Assembly (NCBI GenBank): GCA_964541155.1
Contig: CAZIPC010000001.1
Span: forward strand, 1 to 64,000
DNA length: 64,000 nucleotides
Reading direction: 5' to 3'
Origin: UBA4416 sp964541155
GTDB taxonomy: Bacteria; Bacteroidota; Bacteroidia; B-17B0; Aurantibacillaceae
In this document: positions 27,181 through 35,730 of the stretch, one piece after another
Layout: each line of letters opens with the position of its first letter
Position numbering within the stretch: position 1 is the stretch's first letter
Translations under genes and position numbers: made by a program
Notes under the pieces: generated by a model
Databases searched by the model: none
Told to the model about the DNA's origin: nothing
What the model saw: only the letters and a program-made list of their open reading frames with translations

Positions 27181-29313
27181 TTATTTATTTCTATCAATTA
27201 ATTTTTCTAAAATATCTATAGCAGATAAACTGATAACAGTTCCTGGCCCAAATACCCCAGATACCCCAGCTTTATATAAAAAATCATAATCTTGTTGAGG
27301 TATAACTCCTCCGGCTATAACCATTATGTCTTCTCTACCGTATTTTTTTAATTCGGCTATAACTTGAGGGATTAATGTTTTGTGCCCAGCAGCTAATGAA
27401 GATACTCCTAAAATATGTACATCGTTTTCTACGGCTTGTTTAGCGGCTTCAGCAGGCGTTTGAAATAACGGGCCTATATCCACATCAAAACCCATGTCGG
27501 CAAAACTAGTAGATATAACTTTAGCTCCTCTATCATGACCATCTTGTCCCATTTTTGCAATCATAATTCGAGGTCTTCTGCCATCCATTTCGGCAAATTT
27601 ATCTGCTAATTCTTTTGCTTTTAAAAAGTTTTTATCCATACTAATTTCTTTACTATAAACGCCAGCTATGCTTCTTATATTTGCTTTATATCTTCCATAT
27701 ACAATTTCTAAAGCGTACGATATTTCTCCTAAACTGCATCGTACACGAGCGGCGTTAATTGCTAACTCTAACAAATTACCTTTCCCAGTTTTAGCCGCTT
27801 CGGTTAATGCTGATAAAGCTGCATTAACTTCTTCGGGATTGCGTTGTTCTTTTAATTGTTTTAAACGTTCAAGCTGTTGTGTTCTTACCTTAGCATTATC
27901 AACATCTAAAATTTCGATAGTTGTTTTTTCATCTGTTTGGTATAAGTTTACTCCCACAATAATATCTTTTCCACCATCAATACGAGCTTGTTTTCTGGCA
28001 GCTGCTTCTTCTATGCGCATTTTAGGAATTCCAGTTTCTATGGCTTTAGCCATGCCACCTAATTTTTCTACCTCTTCAATTAATTCCCAAGCTTTATGAG
28101 TTAATTCGTGGGTTAGTGTTTCTACATAATATGAGCCCGCCCAAGGATCAACAACTTTACAAATATTTGTTTCATTTTGTAAAAATAATTGTGTGTTACG
28201 AGCAATCCTTGCACTAAAATCAGTAGGTAACGCAATTGCTTCATCTAAAGCATTAGTGTGTAAACTTTGAGTATGCCCCATAGCTGCAGCTAATGCCTCA
28301 ACGCATGTTCTGGTTACGTTATTAAACGGGTCTTGTTCTGTTAAACTCCATCCGCTGGTTTGGCAATGGGTTCGTAACGCCATTGATTTTGCAGATTTTG
28401 GATTAAATTGCTTTACTAATTTTGCCCAAAGTATTCTACCAGCTCGCATTTTAGCAATTTCCATAAAATGATTCATTCCAATTGCCCAAAAGAAAGATAA
28501 CCTAGGGGCAAATGCATCAATGTCTAATCCTGCCTTAATGCCTGTTCTAATATATTCTAAGCCATCAGCTAAAGTGTATGCTAACTCTATATCAGCTGTA
28601 GCTCCAGCTTCTTGCATATGATATCCACTTATTGATATAGAGTTAAATTTTGGCATTTTTTTAGAAGTAAACTCAAAAATATCTGCAATAATTTTCATTG
28701 ATTGTTCAGGAGGATAAATGTAAGTGTTACGAACCATGAACTCTTTTAAAATATCATTTTGAATAGTACCGGATAATTTATCCATTGTTACACCTTGTTC
28801 TTCGGCAGCAACAATATAAAATGCCAGTATTGGTAATACGGCTCCATTCATAGTCATACTTACACTCATTTGGTCAAGTGGAATTTGATCGAAAAGCACT
28901 TTCATGTCTAAAATAGAATCGATTGCAACACCAGCTTTTCCAACATCTCCCACTACGCGTTCATGATCACTATCATATCCTCGATGTGTGGCTAAATCAA
29001 ATGCAACAGATAATCCTTTTTGTCCGGCTGCTAAGTTACGACGGTAAAAGGCGTTACTTTCTTCTGCGGTACTAAATCCCGCATATTGTCTTACTGTCCA
29101 GGGGTTTTGAACATACATACTAGAGTAAGGGCCTCGTAAAAAAGGGGGAGTTCCTGCACCAAAATTTAAGTGCTCAAATTCAGTTGTATCAGCAATTGTA
29201 TAGAGTGGTTTTATTTTTATTTGTTCAGCTGTTACAAATTGTTCTGTTGATGTTTGAGAAATTTTAGAAACATCAGAATTTTTATATGAAATATTAGAAA
29301 AATCTTTTCTCAT
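27181..29313 (-). CDS. mutB: Methylmalonyl-CoA mutase, large (catalytic) subunit
   Basis: The 710-residue adenosylcobalamin enzyme interconverts (R)-methylmalonyl-CoA and succinyl-CoA. The N-terminal TIM-barrel (about 35-560) includes PPFLRGPYSSMYV, RQYAGFSTAEESNAFYRRN and the SGYHMQEAGATA substrate loop. The C-terminal B12 domain (about 575-705) has the base-off motif GQDGHDRGA (cobalt-ligating His), SSLAAGH and AGGVIP. The full catalytic set appears intact. The small subunit gene is 15 bp upstream. No epimerase, MeaB chaperone or carboxylase gene is in the window. Confidence 0.97.
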   Translation of the reverse strand: MRKDFSNISYKNSDVSKISQTSTEQFVTAEQIKIKPLYTIADTTEFEHLNFGAGTPPFLRGPYSSMYVQNPWTVRQYAGFSTAEESNAFYRRNLAAGQKGLSVAFDLATHRGYDSDHERVVGDVGKAGVAIDSILDMKVLFDQIPLDQMSVSMTMNGAVLPILAFYIVAAEEQGVTMDKLSGTIQNDILKEFMVRNTYIYPPEQSMKIIADIFEFTSKKMPKFNSISISGYHMQEAGATADIELAYTLADGLEYIRTGIKAGLDIDAFAPRLSFFWAIGMNHFMEIAKMRAGRILWAKLVKQFNPKSAKSMALRTHCQTSGWSLTEQDPFNNVTRTCVEALAAAMGHTQSLHTNALDEAIALPTDFSARIARNTQLFLQNETNICKVVDPWAGSYYVETLTHELTHKAWELIEEVEKLGGMAKAIETGIPKMRIEEAAARKQARIDGGKDIIVGVNLYQTDEKTTIEILDVDNAKVRTQQLERLKQLKEQRNPEEVNAALSALTEAAKTGKGNLLELAINAARVRCSLGEISYALEIVYGRYKANIRSIAGVYSKEISMDKNFLKAKELADKFAEMDGRRPRIMIAKMGQDGHDRGAKVISTSFADMGFDVDIGPLFQTPAEAAKQAVENDVHILGVSSLAAGHKTLIPQVIAELKKYGREDIMVIAGGVIPQQDYDFLYKAGVSGVFGPGTVISLSAIDILEKLIDRNK

Positions 29314-29328
29314 TCTTCAAGTTATTAA

Positions 29329-30573
29329 TTATTGTTCAACAAATTCACTCAAGTTAATTGATTTAATTCCTGAAGGATGAACTGTACTATGTTTTTTTAA
29401 GGTTTGTAAATCTTCAAGTTTATTTTGAAACTTATTAACTCCAACTAAAATTAAATTGCCATTTTTAAATTGATTTATTAATATTTCCGCGTCCTTAGCT
29501 ATAACATCTTGCACATAGTTTGATTTTAAACAAGCTAATAAACCTCCTTTTGATTCAATTAATTTGAAATGTTCCCATGCTTTTTCGCAAAGCGTTTCTG
29601 TTAATGATTCAATATAGTATGAGCCAGCAGATATATCTGAAACAATATTTAAATAGCTTTCATCTTTTAAAATTAATTGTTGATTTCGAGCCATTCGAGA
29701 ACTAAAATCGTTTTGATTATTAAATTCAATATCAAATGGTAATACTAATATGCTATTTGCTCCTCCAATACAAGCACTCATCGATTCTGTAGTTGTACGT
29801 AGCATGTTATTATAACTATCAATATTACTTTTGTTTATTAAAGTTGTTTTTGCATGAATATGTATGGATGCATTGAGTGAGTATTGATTAAGTAAAAATG
29901 TTGTTAATTGTCTTAATGCTCTTGTTTTTGCAATTTCTGTAAAAAAGTCTCCACCAACACACATGTTAATATGCACATTAGTTATTGGAGTTTTAGTACT
30001 ATTTAAATATTCATTTAAATGAGCTAAAGAAAAGGCTAATTCATTAATCGTATTTGAACCCGCTTCTTGATATAAGTTAGTATTGATTGTTACAGTATTT
30101 GTAGTATTATCAATATTCCCATCAAGAGTCCTATCACATTCTAAAAAACAGTTGTTGCCAGTAGTTATAGAGTTTAAAAAATTAGTTAATTCAGATTTAA
30201 ATTCAGCTGATACAATAAATAACGAGTATATGTGTTGTAATAAAATGTCATTTAGTAAAGTATTGAAATCAGTTTTTTTATGAATGTGAAATACTAATCC
30301 AGAAGCACCATTTTGTAAGGCATTTAAAGCTTGTTTATTAGCCGCTAGTTCGTCTAATACAATAATATTTTCGCAAATGGCCCAATCATTTTTTTCGAAA
30401 ATAGGATTTTTACTTGATGTTATATCTTCTTTAGTATAAAAAGGTTTAATATCGATTCCGGAGTTTGTTTTCCATACCAATGAAGTGTAATCAATTCCTT
30501 TTAAATCTTTAATTAACTGTTCTTTCCATTGAATAGCGGTTGTTGGAGAGAATTCTGTAAATAATTTTTGCAT
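29329..30573 (-). CDS. mutA: Methylmalonyl-CoA mutase, small subunit (short form)
   Basis: The 414-residue protein is homologous to the barrel region of the mutase. TTAIQWKEQLIKDLKG and TSLVWKTNSGIDIKPFYT open it, and SRMARNQQLILKDESYLNIV with AGSYYIESLTETLCEKAW match the large subunit's equivalent part. It ends soon after. The C-terminal B12-like domain found in actinobacterial small subunits of about 620-640 residues is absent. In known heterodimers this subunit is catalytically inert and structural, so the loss may be tolerated. It precedes mutB by 15 bp on the same strand. Confidence 0.93.
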   Translation of the reverse strand: MQKLFTEFSPTTAIQWKEQLIKDLKGIDYTSLVWKTNSGIDIKPFYTKEDITSSKNPIFEKNDWAICENIIVLDELAANKQALNALQNGASGLVFHIHKKTDFNTLLNDILLQHIYSLFIVSAEFKSELTNFLNSITTGNNCFLECDRTLDGNIDNTTNTVTINTNLYQEAGSNTINELAFSLAHLNEYLNSTKTPITNVHINMCVGGDFFTEIAKTRALRQLTTFLLNQYSLNASIHIHAKTTLINKSNIDSYNNMLRTTTESMSACIGGANSILVLPFDIEFNNQNDFSSRMARNQQLILKDESYLNIVSDISAGSYYIESLTETLCEKAWEHFKLIESKGGLLACLKSNYVQDVIAKDAEILINQFKNGNLILVGVNKFQNKLEDLQTLKKHSTVHPSGIKSINLSEFVEQ

Positions 30574-30584
30574 TAAAGTAATAT

Positions 30585-31109
30585 TTAAAAATTTTGGGCA
30601 ATTTCTTTTTTAATATAGTCGATAGCAACGTCGTTAGGAAGTTTTTTACCTAGGTTTGCTGCTATATTTAATATCATTATAGCTAATTCTGAGCTAGGAG
30701 AATCATGTGGTACTTTTGAGGATGATATATTTATAAGTTGAATGATTTCTTCTTTTGAGGTTTTAACTAAATCCCAAGCTCCTACAGATAAATAAATTTG
30801 TTGAGATAAATTATGTTCGTACTCTGCTTTTACTGAAGCAACTAATTCCTGATGTAATTGTCTAGCAGACATTCCATTTACATTAACTCGGGTTACTAGG
30901 CTATTAGGATTTATACGTTCTAGTAAAATAATAATTCGTTCGTATGCTTGAATTTTCAGGGGTGTAATGGTAGCTTGTGCTGTTTTTTTTAGTTCATATT
31001 CTCGGCGTTTTTGATCATTATCTAAAAAACGTTTTACTAAAAAATAAGCAGCAGCAAAAACAGCTCCTGCTGGAATCATTATTTTTAAAATTTCAACAAA
31101 GGCATTCAT
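30585..31109 (-). CDS. Conserved Bacteroidetes membrane-anchored protein of unknown function
   Basis: The 174-residue protein has one N-terminal membrane helix (about 8-27, IMIPAGAVFAAAYFLVKRFL). A charged helical linker (NDQKRREYELKK) and a soluble helical domain (TPLKIQAYERIIILLERINP, MSARQLHQELVASVKAEYEHN) follow. I recognise it as a recurrent Bacteroidetes hypothetical but know no function. It lies 11 bp upstream of mutA, so it probably heads that transcript. Confidence 0.75.
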   Translation of the reverse strand: MNAFVEILKIMIPAGAVFAAAYFLVKRFLDNDQKRREYELKKTAQATITPLKIQAYERIIILLERINPNSLVTRVNVNGMSARQLHQELVASVKAEYEHNLSQQIYLSVGAWDLVKTSKEEIIQLINISSSKVPHDSPSSELAIMILNIAANLGKKLPNDVAIDYIKKEIAQNF

Positions 31110-31191
31110 ATTTTATATTTAAATATTACAAGATTAAAGATACGTATCATTATTTTTATTTGCGAATCCTAATAGGATATTTAATAATAGG

Positions 31192-31533
31192 TTATCCACC
31201 AGCTTTTTTTGCTTTATAATTTGATTTAAGTAATAATTCTATTAATTTGTCTCTATTATCTCCTTGAATTAAAATATTGCCATCTTTAGCATTTCCTCCA
31301 ACTCCGCATTTTTGTTTCAATATTTTTGCTAGATTATTTAAATCTTCGTCAGTTCCTATAAATCCACTGATACGAGTTACTAATTTTCCTCCGCCAATTC
31401 TGTCTAAAAATAGTTTTAAATTTTGTTGTTGAGGAGGAAGTGTCTCTGTTGAATCTTCTTCTTCACTTTGATAGTTAAAATTAGGATTTGTAGAGTATAC
31501 AACGTTAACTCTGTTTTTATCTTTTTTACTCAT
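31192..31533 (-). CDS. SUI1/eIF1-like translation factor (YciH family)
   Basis: The 113-residue protein has a disordered charged N-terminus and a SUI1 domain (about 35-110): KLVTRISGFIG, LAKILKQKCGVGGNAKDG and ILIQGDNRDKLIELL. These match the core of eIF1 and E. coli YciH, which influences start-codon fidelity in vitro. The start overlaps the stop of the upstream TPR gene by four bases (ATGA, 31530-31533). The in vivo role in bacteria is poorly known. Confidence 0.9.
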   Translation of the reverse strand: MSKKDKNRVNVVYSTNPNFNYQSEEEDSTETLPPQQQNLKLFLDRIGGGKLVTRISGFIGTDEDLNNLAKILKQKCGVGGNAKDGNILIQGDNRDKLIELLLKSNYKAKKAGG

Positions 31534-32618
31534 CGTTTATTTTTAATTAAAAACACAGGAATAATTACTAATAATATTAAAATTGAAATTAATAACCAGG
31601 TGTTATTTATGTTACTAGAATCATTTTTTAGTTGTTTTGTATGAAGTTGATTTTCTACAAAATTTAATGTTTGATTTTCGTTAGCTAACAATGCAATACT
31701 GTCTTTTAGATTGTAATGTTTTTTTATCCAAAAAATAGAAGCTTTAAAATCATTTTGTGCTTCACATAATAATGAACGAGTTTTATATAATTCAATTAAT
31801 GTTTCTGTATAGAAATATTTTGTACAAATGGTATTTGCTAATTCTATGAAGTGATTAGCTTTATCGTATTTACTTTGTTTGATATAAAATAGTGCCAAAT
31901 TGTTATAGCTATCGGCTAATTCAAATTCATCATCTATAAGTATTCGAAATTTTAAACCTTCTTCTAAATAAAATAAAGCGCTATCTAATTTATTTTGTTC
32001 GGTTAATATTGACCCAATATTATTATAGCAAGTAGCTGTAAGTTCGTAATCATTAAGTGTTGTGGCATATGTTAAAGCATTTTCAAATAATTTAATAGCT
32101 GCTTCAAACTGTTTTTGATTATATTTTAAAACACCTATATTAATTAAACTACGAGTTATTTGAAGTGTATTATTAACATTATTGTATGATTTTAGAGCGC
32201 TTAGATAATAAAATTCGGCTTTATTTAAATTGTGAGTTTCGTTATATATATTTCCCAAGTTTGTATAATTGATAGCAATTCCTAATTCATTATGAATAAT
32301 TTGATTTAAGTTTAATGCTTTATTTTGAAAATTAAGCGCTTGAGTATAATCTCCTTTTTTATAATATAAAATGCCTAGTAGATTATAGCTTTTAGCAATG
32401 TGTTTTAATGATTTGCTTTTTAAGGCGGTTTCATTACATATTAACGCATAACTATATGCGGCTAATGGATCTGTATTTCTTATATCAAAACCTATTTTAT
32501 AAAATTGATTAACTTGTTCTGTATCATTTTCAAGGTGTTTAATTTCAGTAACTAAAGAATCATTTACTTGTGAAAAACAACTAATACTTAATAAAATGGA
32601 TATAATTATAAACTTCAT
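31530..32618 (-). CDS. TPR protein with signal peptide and C-terminal membrane anchor
   Basis: The 362-residue protein has an N-terminal signal (about 1-17, ending SCFSQ). At least six tetratricopeptide repeats follow, of the NLGNIYNETHNLNKAEFYYLSA type (about 55-290). A hydrophobic helix (about 337-354) and a positively charged tail (KNKR) close the protein. In Bacteroidetes such proteins often continue into a histidine kinase or HTH domain after the helix. Here the protein stops at the membrane segment, so it is a scaffold-only form. It is divergent from the M61 peptidase and overlaps the SUI1 gene by 4 bp. Confidence 0.85.
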   Translation of the reverse strand: MKFIIISILLSISCFSQVNDSLVTEIKHLENDTEQVNQFYKIGFDIRNTDPLAAYSYALICNETALKSKSLKHIAKSYNLLGILYYKKGDYTQALNFQNKALNLNQIIHNELGIAINYTNLGNIYNETHNLNKAEFYYLSALKSYNNVNNTLQITRSLINIGVLKYNQKQFEAAIKLFENALTYATTLNDYELTATCYNNIGSILTEQNKLDSALFYLEEGLKFRILIDDEFELADSYNNLALFYIKQSKYDKANHFIELANTICTKYFYTETLIELYKTRSLLCEAQNDFKASIFWIKKHYNLKDSIALLANENQTLNFVENQLHTKQLKNDSSNINNTWLLISILILLVIIPVFLIKNKR

Positions 32619-32671
32619 TTATACTGTAAATATAATTTGTTTTTAGTTAATTTAGAGCCTAAATTTTTATT

Positions 32672-34390
32672 ATGATACACTATAAATTATTTTTAAAAAA
32701 TCCACAATCGCATTATATATATGTTGATTTAACTATTGATAATATTGTTACTTCAATTATAGAACTTCAATTACCAGCTTGGCGCCCAGGCAGATACGAA
32801 TTAGCAAACTTTGCCAAAAATATTAAAAGAGTAGATGTTTTTAATGAGGCTAATCAACCTTTGAATTATACTAAAGTAAATAAAGATTTATGGTTAATCG
32901 AAACAAATGGTGCTTCAAAAATTAAAGTTACCTATAGTTATCATACTTCTGAAATTAACGCTGGAAATTGCTTTGCAGATGATACACAATTGTATATTAA
33001 TCCTGTTCATTTGTGCATGTTTATTCCTAATAGAATAAATGAGGAACATATTGTTGAATTAGATGTGCCAGATACATATAAAATTGTAACATCTTTAATG
33101 GTAAAAAATAAACATGTAATAGCAACTTCTTTTGATGAATTAGCTGATAGTCCTATTATAGCAAGTGCTAATATACAATCCGATTTTTTTGAAGTTAAGA
33201 AAATAAAATTTTGGTTGCATTTTATTGGAGAGTGTAAACCAGATTTCAATAAAATAAAATCAGACTTTTTAAAATTTACATTAACCCAACTGAATTTTTG
33301 GGGAGATTTCCCTGTTGATGAATATCATTTTATGTTTCAAATTTTGCCATTTAAATTTTATCATGGCGTTGAACATCAAAAATCAACTGTTATTGCTATA
33401 GGGCCTGGTTATGCTTTAAATAAAGGAAATACATATGAAGATGTGTTAGGTGTTTCCTGTCACGAATTATTTCATACTTGGAATATTAAGTTTATAAGGC
33501 CAAAAGAAATGTTGCCCTATGATTTTACTAAAGAAAATTATGCGAGAACGGGATATGTTTATGAGGGATTTACAACCTATTATGGAGATTTGTTATTGTT
33601 ATCTAGTGGTGTATTTAATACTTCACAATATTTAAATACATTAGAGGAACGTTTATTAAAGCATTTTCATAATTACGGACGATTTAATTTATCAGTAGCT
33701 CACTCAAGTTGGGATACATGGTTAGATGGGTACGTTCCAGGTGCACCATATCGCAAAACATCTATTTATGATGAAGGTAATTTAATTGCTTTTATGTTAG
33801 ATGTTCAAATAATAAAATACTCTAATTACCAAAAGGGATTAAAAGATGTTTGCAGGGAGCTGTACAATGAGTTTGGTAAAAAAAATAAAGGATATACTGA
33901 ACATGACATCATCAGCTTATGCCAGAAAATGGCTAATACATCATTAATTGATTTTTTTAGTAAATATGTGTATGGCACAGAAGATTTTGAGACTCTTTTA
34001 TTAGAATGCTTTTCTTTTCTAGATATTGAATTTATAAAAAAACCAAGTCAATTGATTTGCGAATCTGTTTTTGGATTTAAAACAATAGATTTTGGAACAA
34101 ATAGAAAAGTGTCTTTAATTGCGCCTTATTCACCAAGTTGGAAAGCTGGTGTTAGTATTGGAGATGAAATTATTGCAGTTAATGGATTTACTTTAAAAAA
34201 TGATTTTAATGATTGGATGAATTATTTTAATGATTCTGAAATCACATTAACGCTTTCGTCAAACCAACAATTAAAAACTATTAAGTTAATAAAGTCTTCA
34301 AAGCCTGTAACCTATTTTGATATCATTAAATTAAATTTAAAAACAAATGACTCTAAAAATTACAAAACCTGGCTTACCTTGAATTCGTAA
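32672..34390 (+). CDS. M61-family metallopeptidase with PDZ domain
   Basis: The 572-residue protein has an N-terminal beta domain typical of M61 (ELQLPAWRPGRYELANFAKN, about 33-52). The zinc site is HELFHTWN with H264, E265 and H268, and downstream E298 in YEGFTTYYGD. A PDZ domain occupies about 470-545 (SPSWKAGVSIGDEIIAVNG). M61 glycyl-type aminopeptidases act on N-terminal Gly/Ala peptides. No signal peptide is evident, so it is probably cytoplasmic. The gene stands alone, 53 bp from the divergent TPR gene. Confidence 0.93.
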   Translation: MIHYKLFLKNPQSHYIYVDLTIDNIVTSIIELQLPAWRPGRYELANFAKNIKRVDVFNEANQPLNYTKVNKDLWLIETNGASKIKVTYSYHTSEINAGNCFADDTQLYINPVHLCMFIPNRINEEHIVELDVPDTYKIVTSLMVKNKHVIATSFDELADSPIIASANIQSDFFEVKKIKFWLHFIGECKPDFNKIKSDFLKFTLTQLNFWGDFPVDEYHFMFQILPFKFYHGVEHQKSTVIAIGPGYALNKGNTYEDVLGVSCHELFHTWNIKFIRPKEMLPYDFTKENYARTGYVYEGFTTYYGDLLLLSSGVFNTSQYLNTLEERLLKHFHNYGRFNLSVAHSSWDTWLDGYVPGAPYRKTSIYDEGNLIAFMLDVQIIKYSNYQKGLKDVCRELYNEFGKKNKGYTEHDIISLCQKMANTSLIDFFSKYVYGTEDFETLLLECFSFLDIEFIKKPSQLICESVFGFKTIDFGTNRKVSLIAPYSPSWKAGVSIGDEIIAVNGFTLKNDFNDWMNYFNDSEITLTLSSNQQLKTIKLIKSSKPVTYFDIIKLNLKTNDSKNYKTWLTLNS

Positions 34391-34479
34391 ATAACTAATC
34401 TTGTTAATAAAATTAAAAATGTAAGATGTTTTTTAGTGAAACGATTCTTATTTTTATAATAACCAATAAATATTAAAAT

Positions 34480-35007
34480 ATGGAAAATAACTTTATTACA
34501 GAAAACCAAACGTTAAACGAAGCGCCAGTTCGTTCTCAGTTTTTAAAAACACTATGTATATTGTCTTTTATTATGTGTGGTATTAGTTTTTTATCAGGCA
34601 TATGGGGCATTTATCAAAGCCAGCCAGAGGTAATGCAAAAAAATATTGAGCAAGTTAGAACGATTAATCCTGATATGGCTGATCAAATGGAAAATCAAAT
34701 TTTAGAAATGCAAAGTAATCCATTTAGTTCAGTAGCTCCATACTTAGGATTGATATACACAGTTTTATCTTTTTTAGGAGTTATAATGATGTGGAATTTA
34801 ACTAAGAAAGGTTTTTATATTTATGCTATAGCAGAGATTTTACCTTATACTAGTTTTATATTTATGGGTAAAAACTCATTAAGTATGATGAGCCCTCCAG
34901 GAGCTAATAGTTCTGCAATAGCAATGGGAGCGATGATTTTTATGGTAATTATTGATGTTTTATTTGTAGGGCTTTATGCAAAAAATTTAAAAGAAATGGT
35001 AAAATAA
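34480..35007 (+). CDS. Four-helix membrane protein of unknown function
   Basis: The 175-residue protein has an acidic N-terminal tail and hydrophobic helices at about 22-45, 85-105, 112-130 and 146-167. A polar loop between helices 1 and 2 (48-82, rich in Met/Gln/Glu) is the only feature that stands out. I do not recognise a named family, although similar Bacteroidetes proteins exist. It is followed directly by a strong bidirectional terminator. Confidence 0.75.
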   Translation: MENNFITENQTLNEAPVRSQFLKTLCILSFIMCGISFLSGIWGIYQSQPEVMQKNIEQVRTINPDMADQMENQILEMQSNPFSSVAPYLGLIYTVLSFLGVIMMWNLTKKGFYIYAIAEILPYTSFIFMGKNSLSMMSPPGANSSAIAMGAMIFMVIIDVLFVGLYAKNLKEMVK

Positions 35008-35020
35008 ATTTATGTTTATG

Positions 35021-35064
35021 TTTATAAAAAAAGCACAAGCTTTAGCTTGTGCTTTTTTTATAAA
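35021..35064. terminator. Bidirectional intrinsic terminator (perfect 21-bp stem)
   Basis: Arms 35021-35041 and 35044-35064 are perfect reverse complements with a 2-nt TT between them. A GC-richer tip (AGCACAAGCT) is flanked by A and T runs on both sides, so it can stop transcripts from the membrane-protein gene (plus) and from yggS (minus). Confidence 0.9.
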
Positions 35065-35075
35065 CAATATAATGA

Positions 35076-35726
35076 TTATTTGGCATAAATTCTTTCACCA
35101 AAAATACTACTTCCAACTCTAACCATTGTGCTACCTTCTTTGATAGCTAATAAATAATCACTACTCATTCCAAAACTCAATGTTTGATATTCAGGAAATT
35201 GTAAGCTAAAGGCTTTAAGCGAAGAAAATTCTTTTTTAATTTGCCCTTCATTATTAGTGTTAGAAGCCATTCCCATAAATCCTTTAATGGATATGTTTTT
35301 TAATTCTTTTAAGTATTCAGAATGTAATAACGTTGATGCTTCTTCAAAATTAAACCCAAATTTAGTTTCTTCTTGAGCAATATATAGTTGCAACAAGCAA
35401 TTTACTACACGATTATTTTTTTGTGCTTGTTTATTAATTTCTTTCAATAAATTAAAACTATCAACTCCATGAATCAAATAAACAAATGGAATAATATATT
35501 TTACTTTATTACTTTGTAAATGTCCAATAAAATGCCAATTAATATCTTTTGGTAACTGGTTATATTTTTCTATTAATTCTTGTACATAATTTTCACCAAA
35601 ATCTTTTTGTCCAGCATTATAGGCCTCTAAAAGCATATGATTAGGCTTTGTTTTAGATACAGCAATTAATGTAACATTAGATGGGATAGTGGATTTAATA
35701 AAATGTATGTTTTCTGCTACACTCAT
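35076..35726 (-). CDS. yggS: YggS/PLPBP-family pyridoxal phosphate homeostasis protein
   Basis: The 216-residue alanine-racemase-like single barrel has the PLP lysine in LIAVSKTKP (about 20-28). GQKDFGENYVQEL, WHFIGHLQSNKVKYI and the phosphate-site SFGMSSDYLLAIKEGSTMVRVGS/IFG follow. It binds PLP without known catalysis and buffers vitamin B6 and amino acid pools. The gene is 4 bp downstream of the DUF1015 gene. Confidence 0.95.
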   Translation of the reverse strand: MSVAENIHFIKSTIPSNVTLIAVSKTKPNHMLLEAYNAGQKDFGENYVQELIEKYNQLPKDINWHFIGHLQSNKVKYIIPFVYLIHGVDSFNLLKEINKQAQKNNRVVNCLLQLYIAQEETKFGFNFEEASTLLHSEYLKELKNISIKGFMGMASNTNNEGQIKKEFSSLKAFSLQFPEYQTLSFGMSSDYLLAIKEGSTMVRVGSSIFGERIYAK

Positions 35727-35730
35727 GAAA

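Noticed and set aside
27668..28099. 143-codon plus-strand frame opposite mutB
   Set aside because: It is a shadow of the well-conserved mutase gene on the other strand, with no signal or domain.
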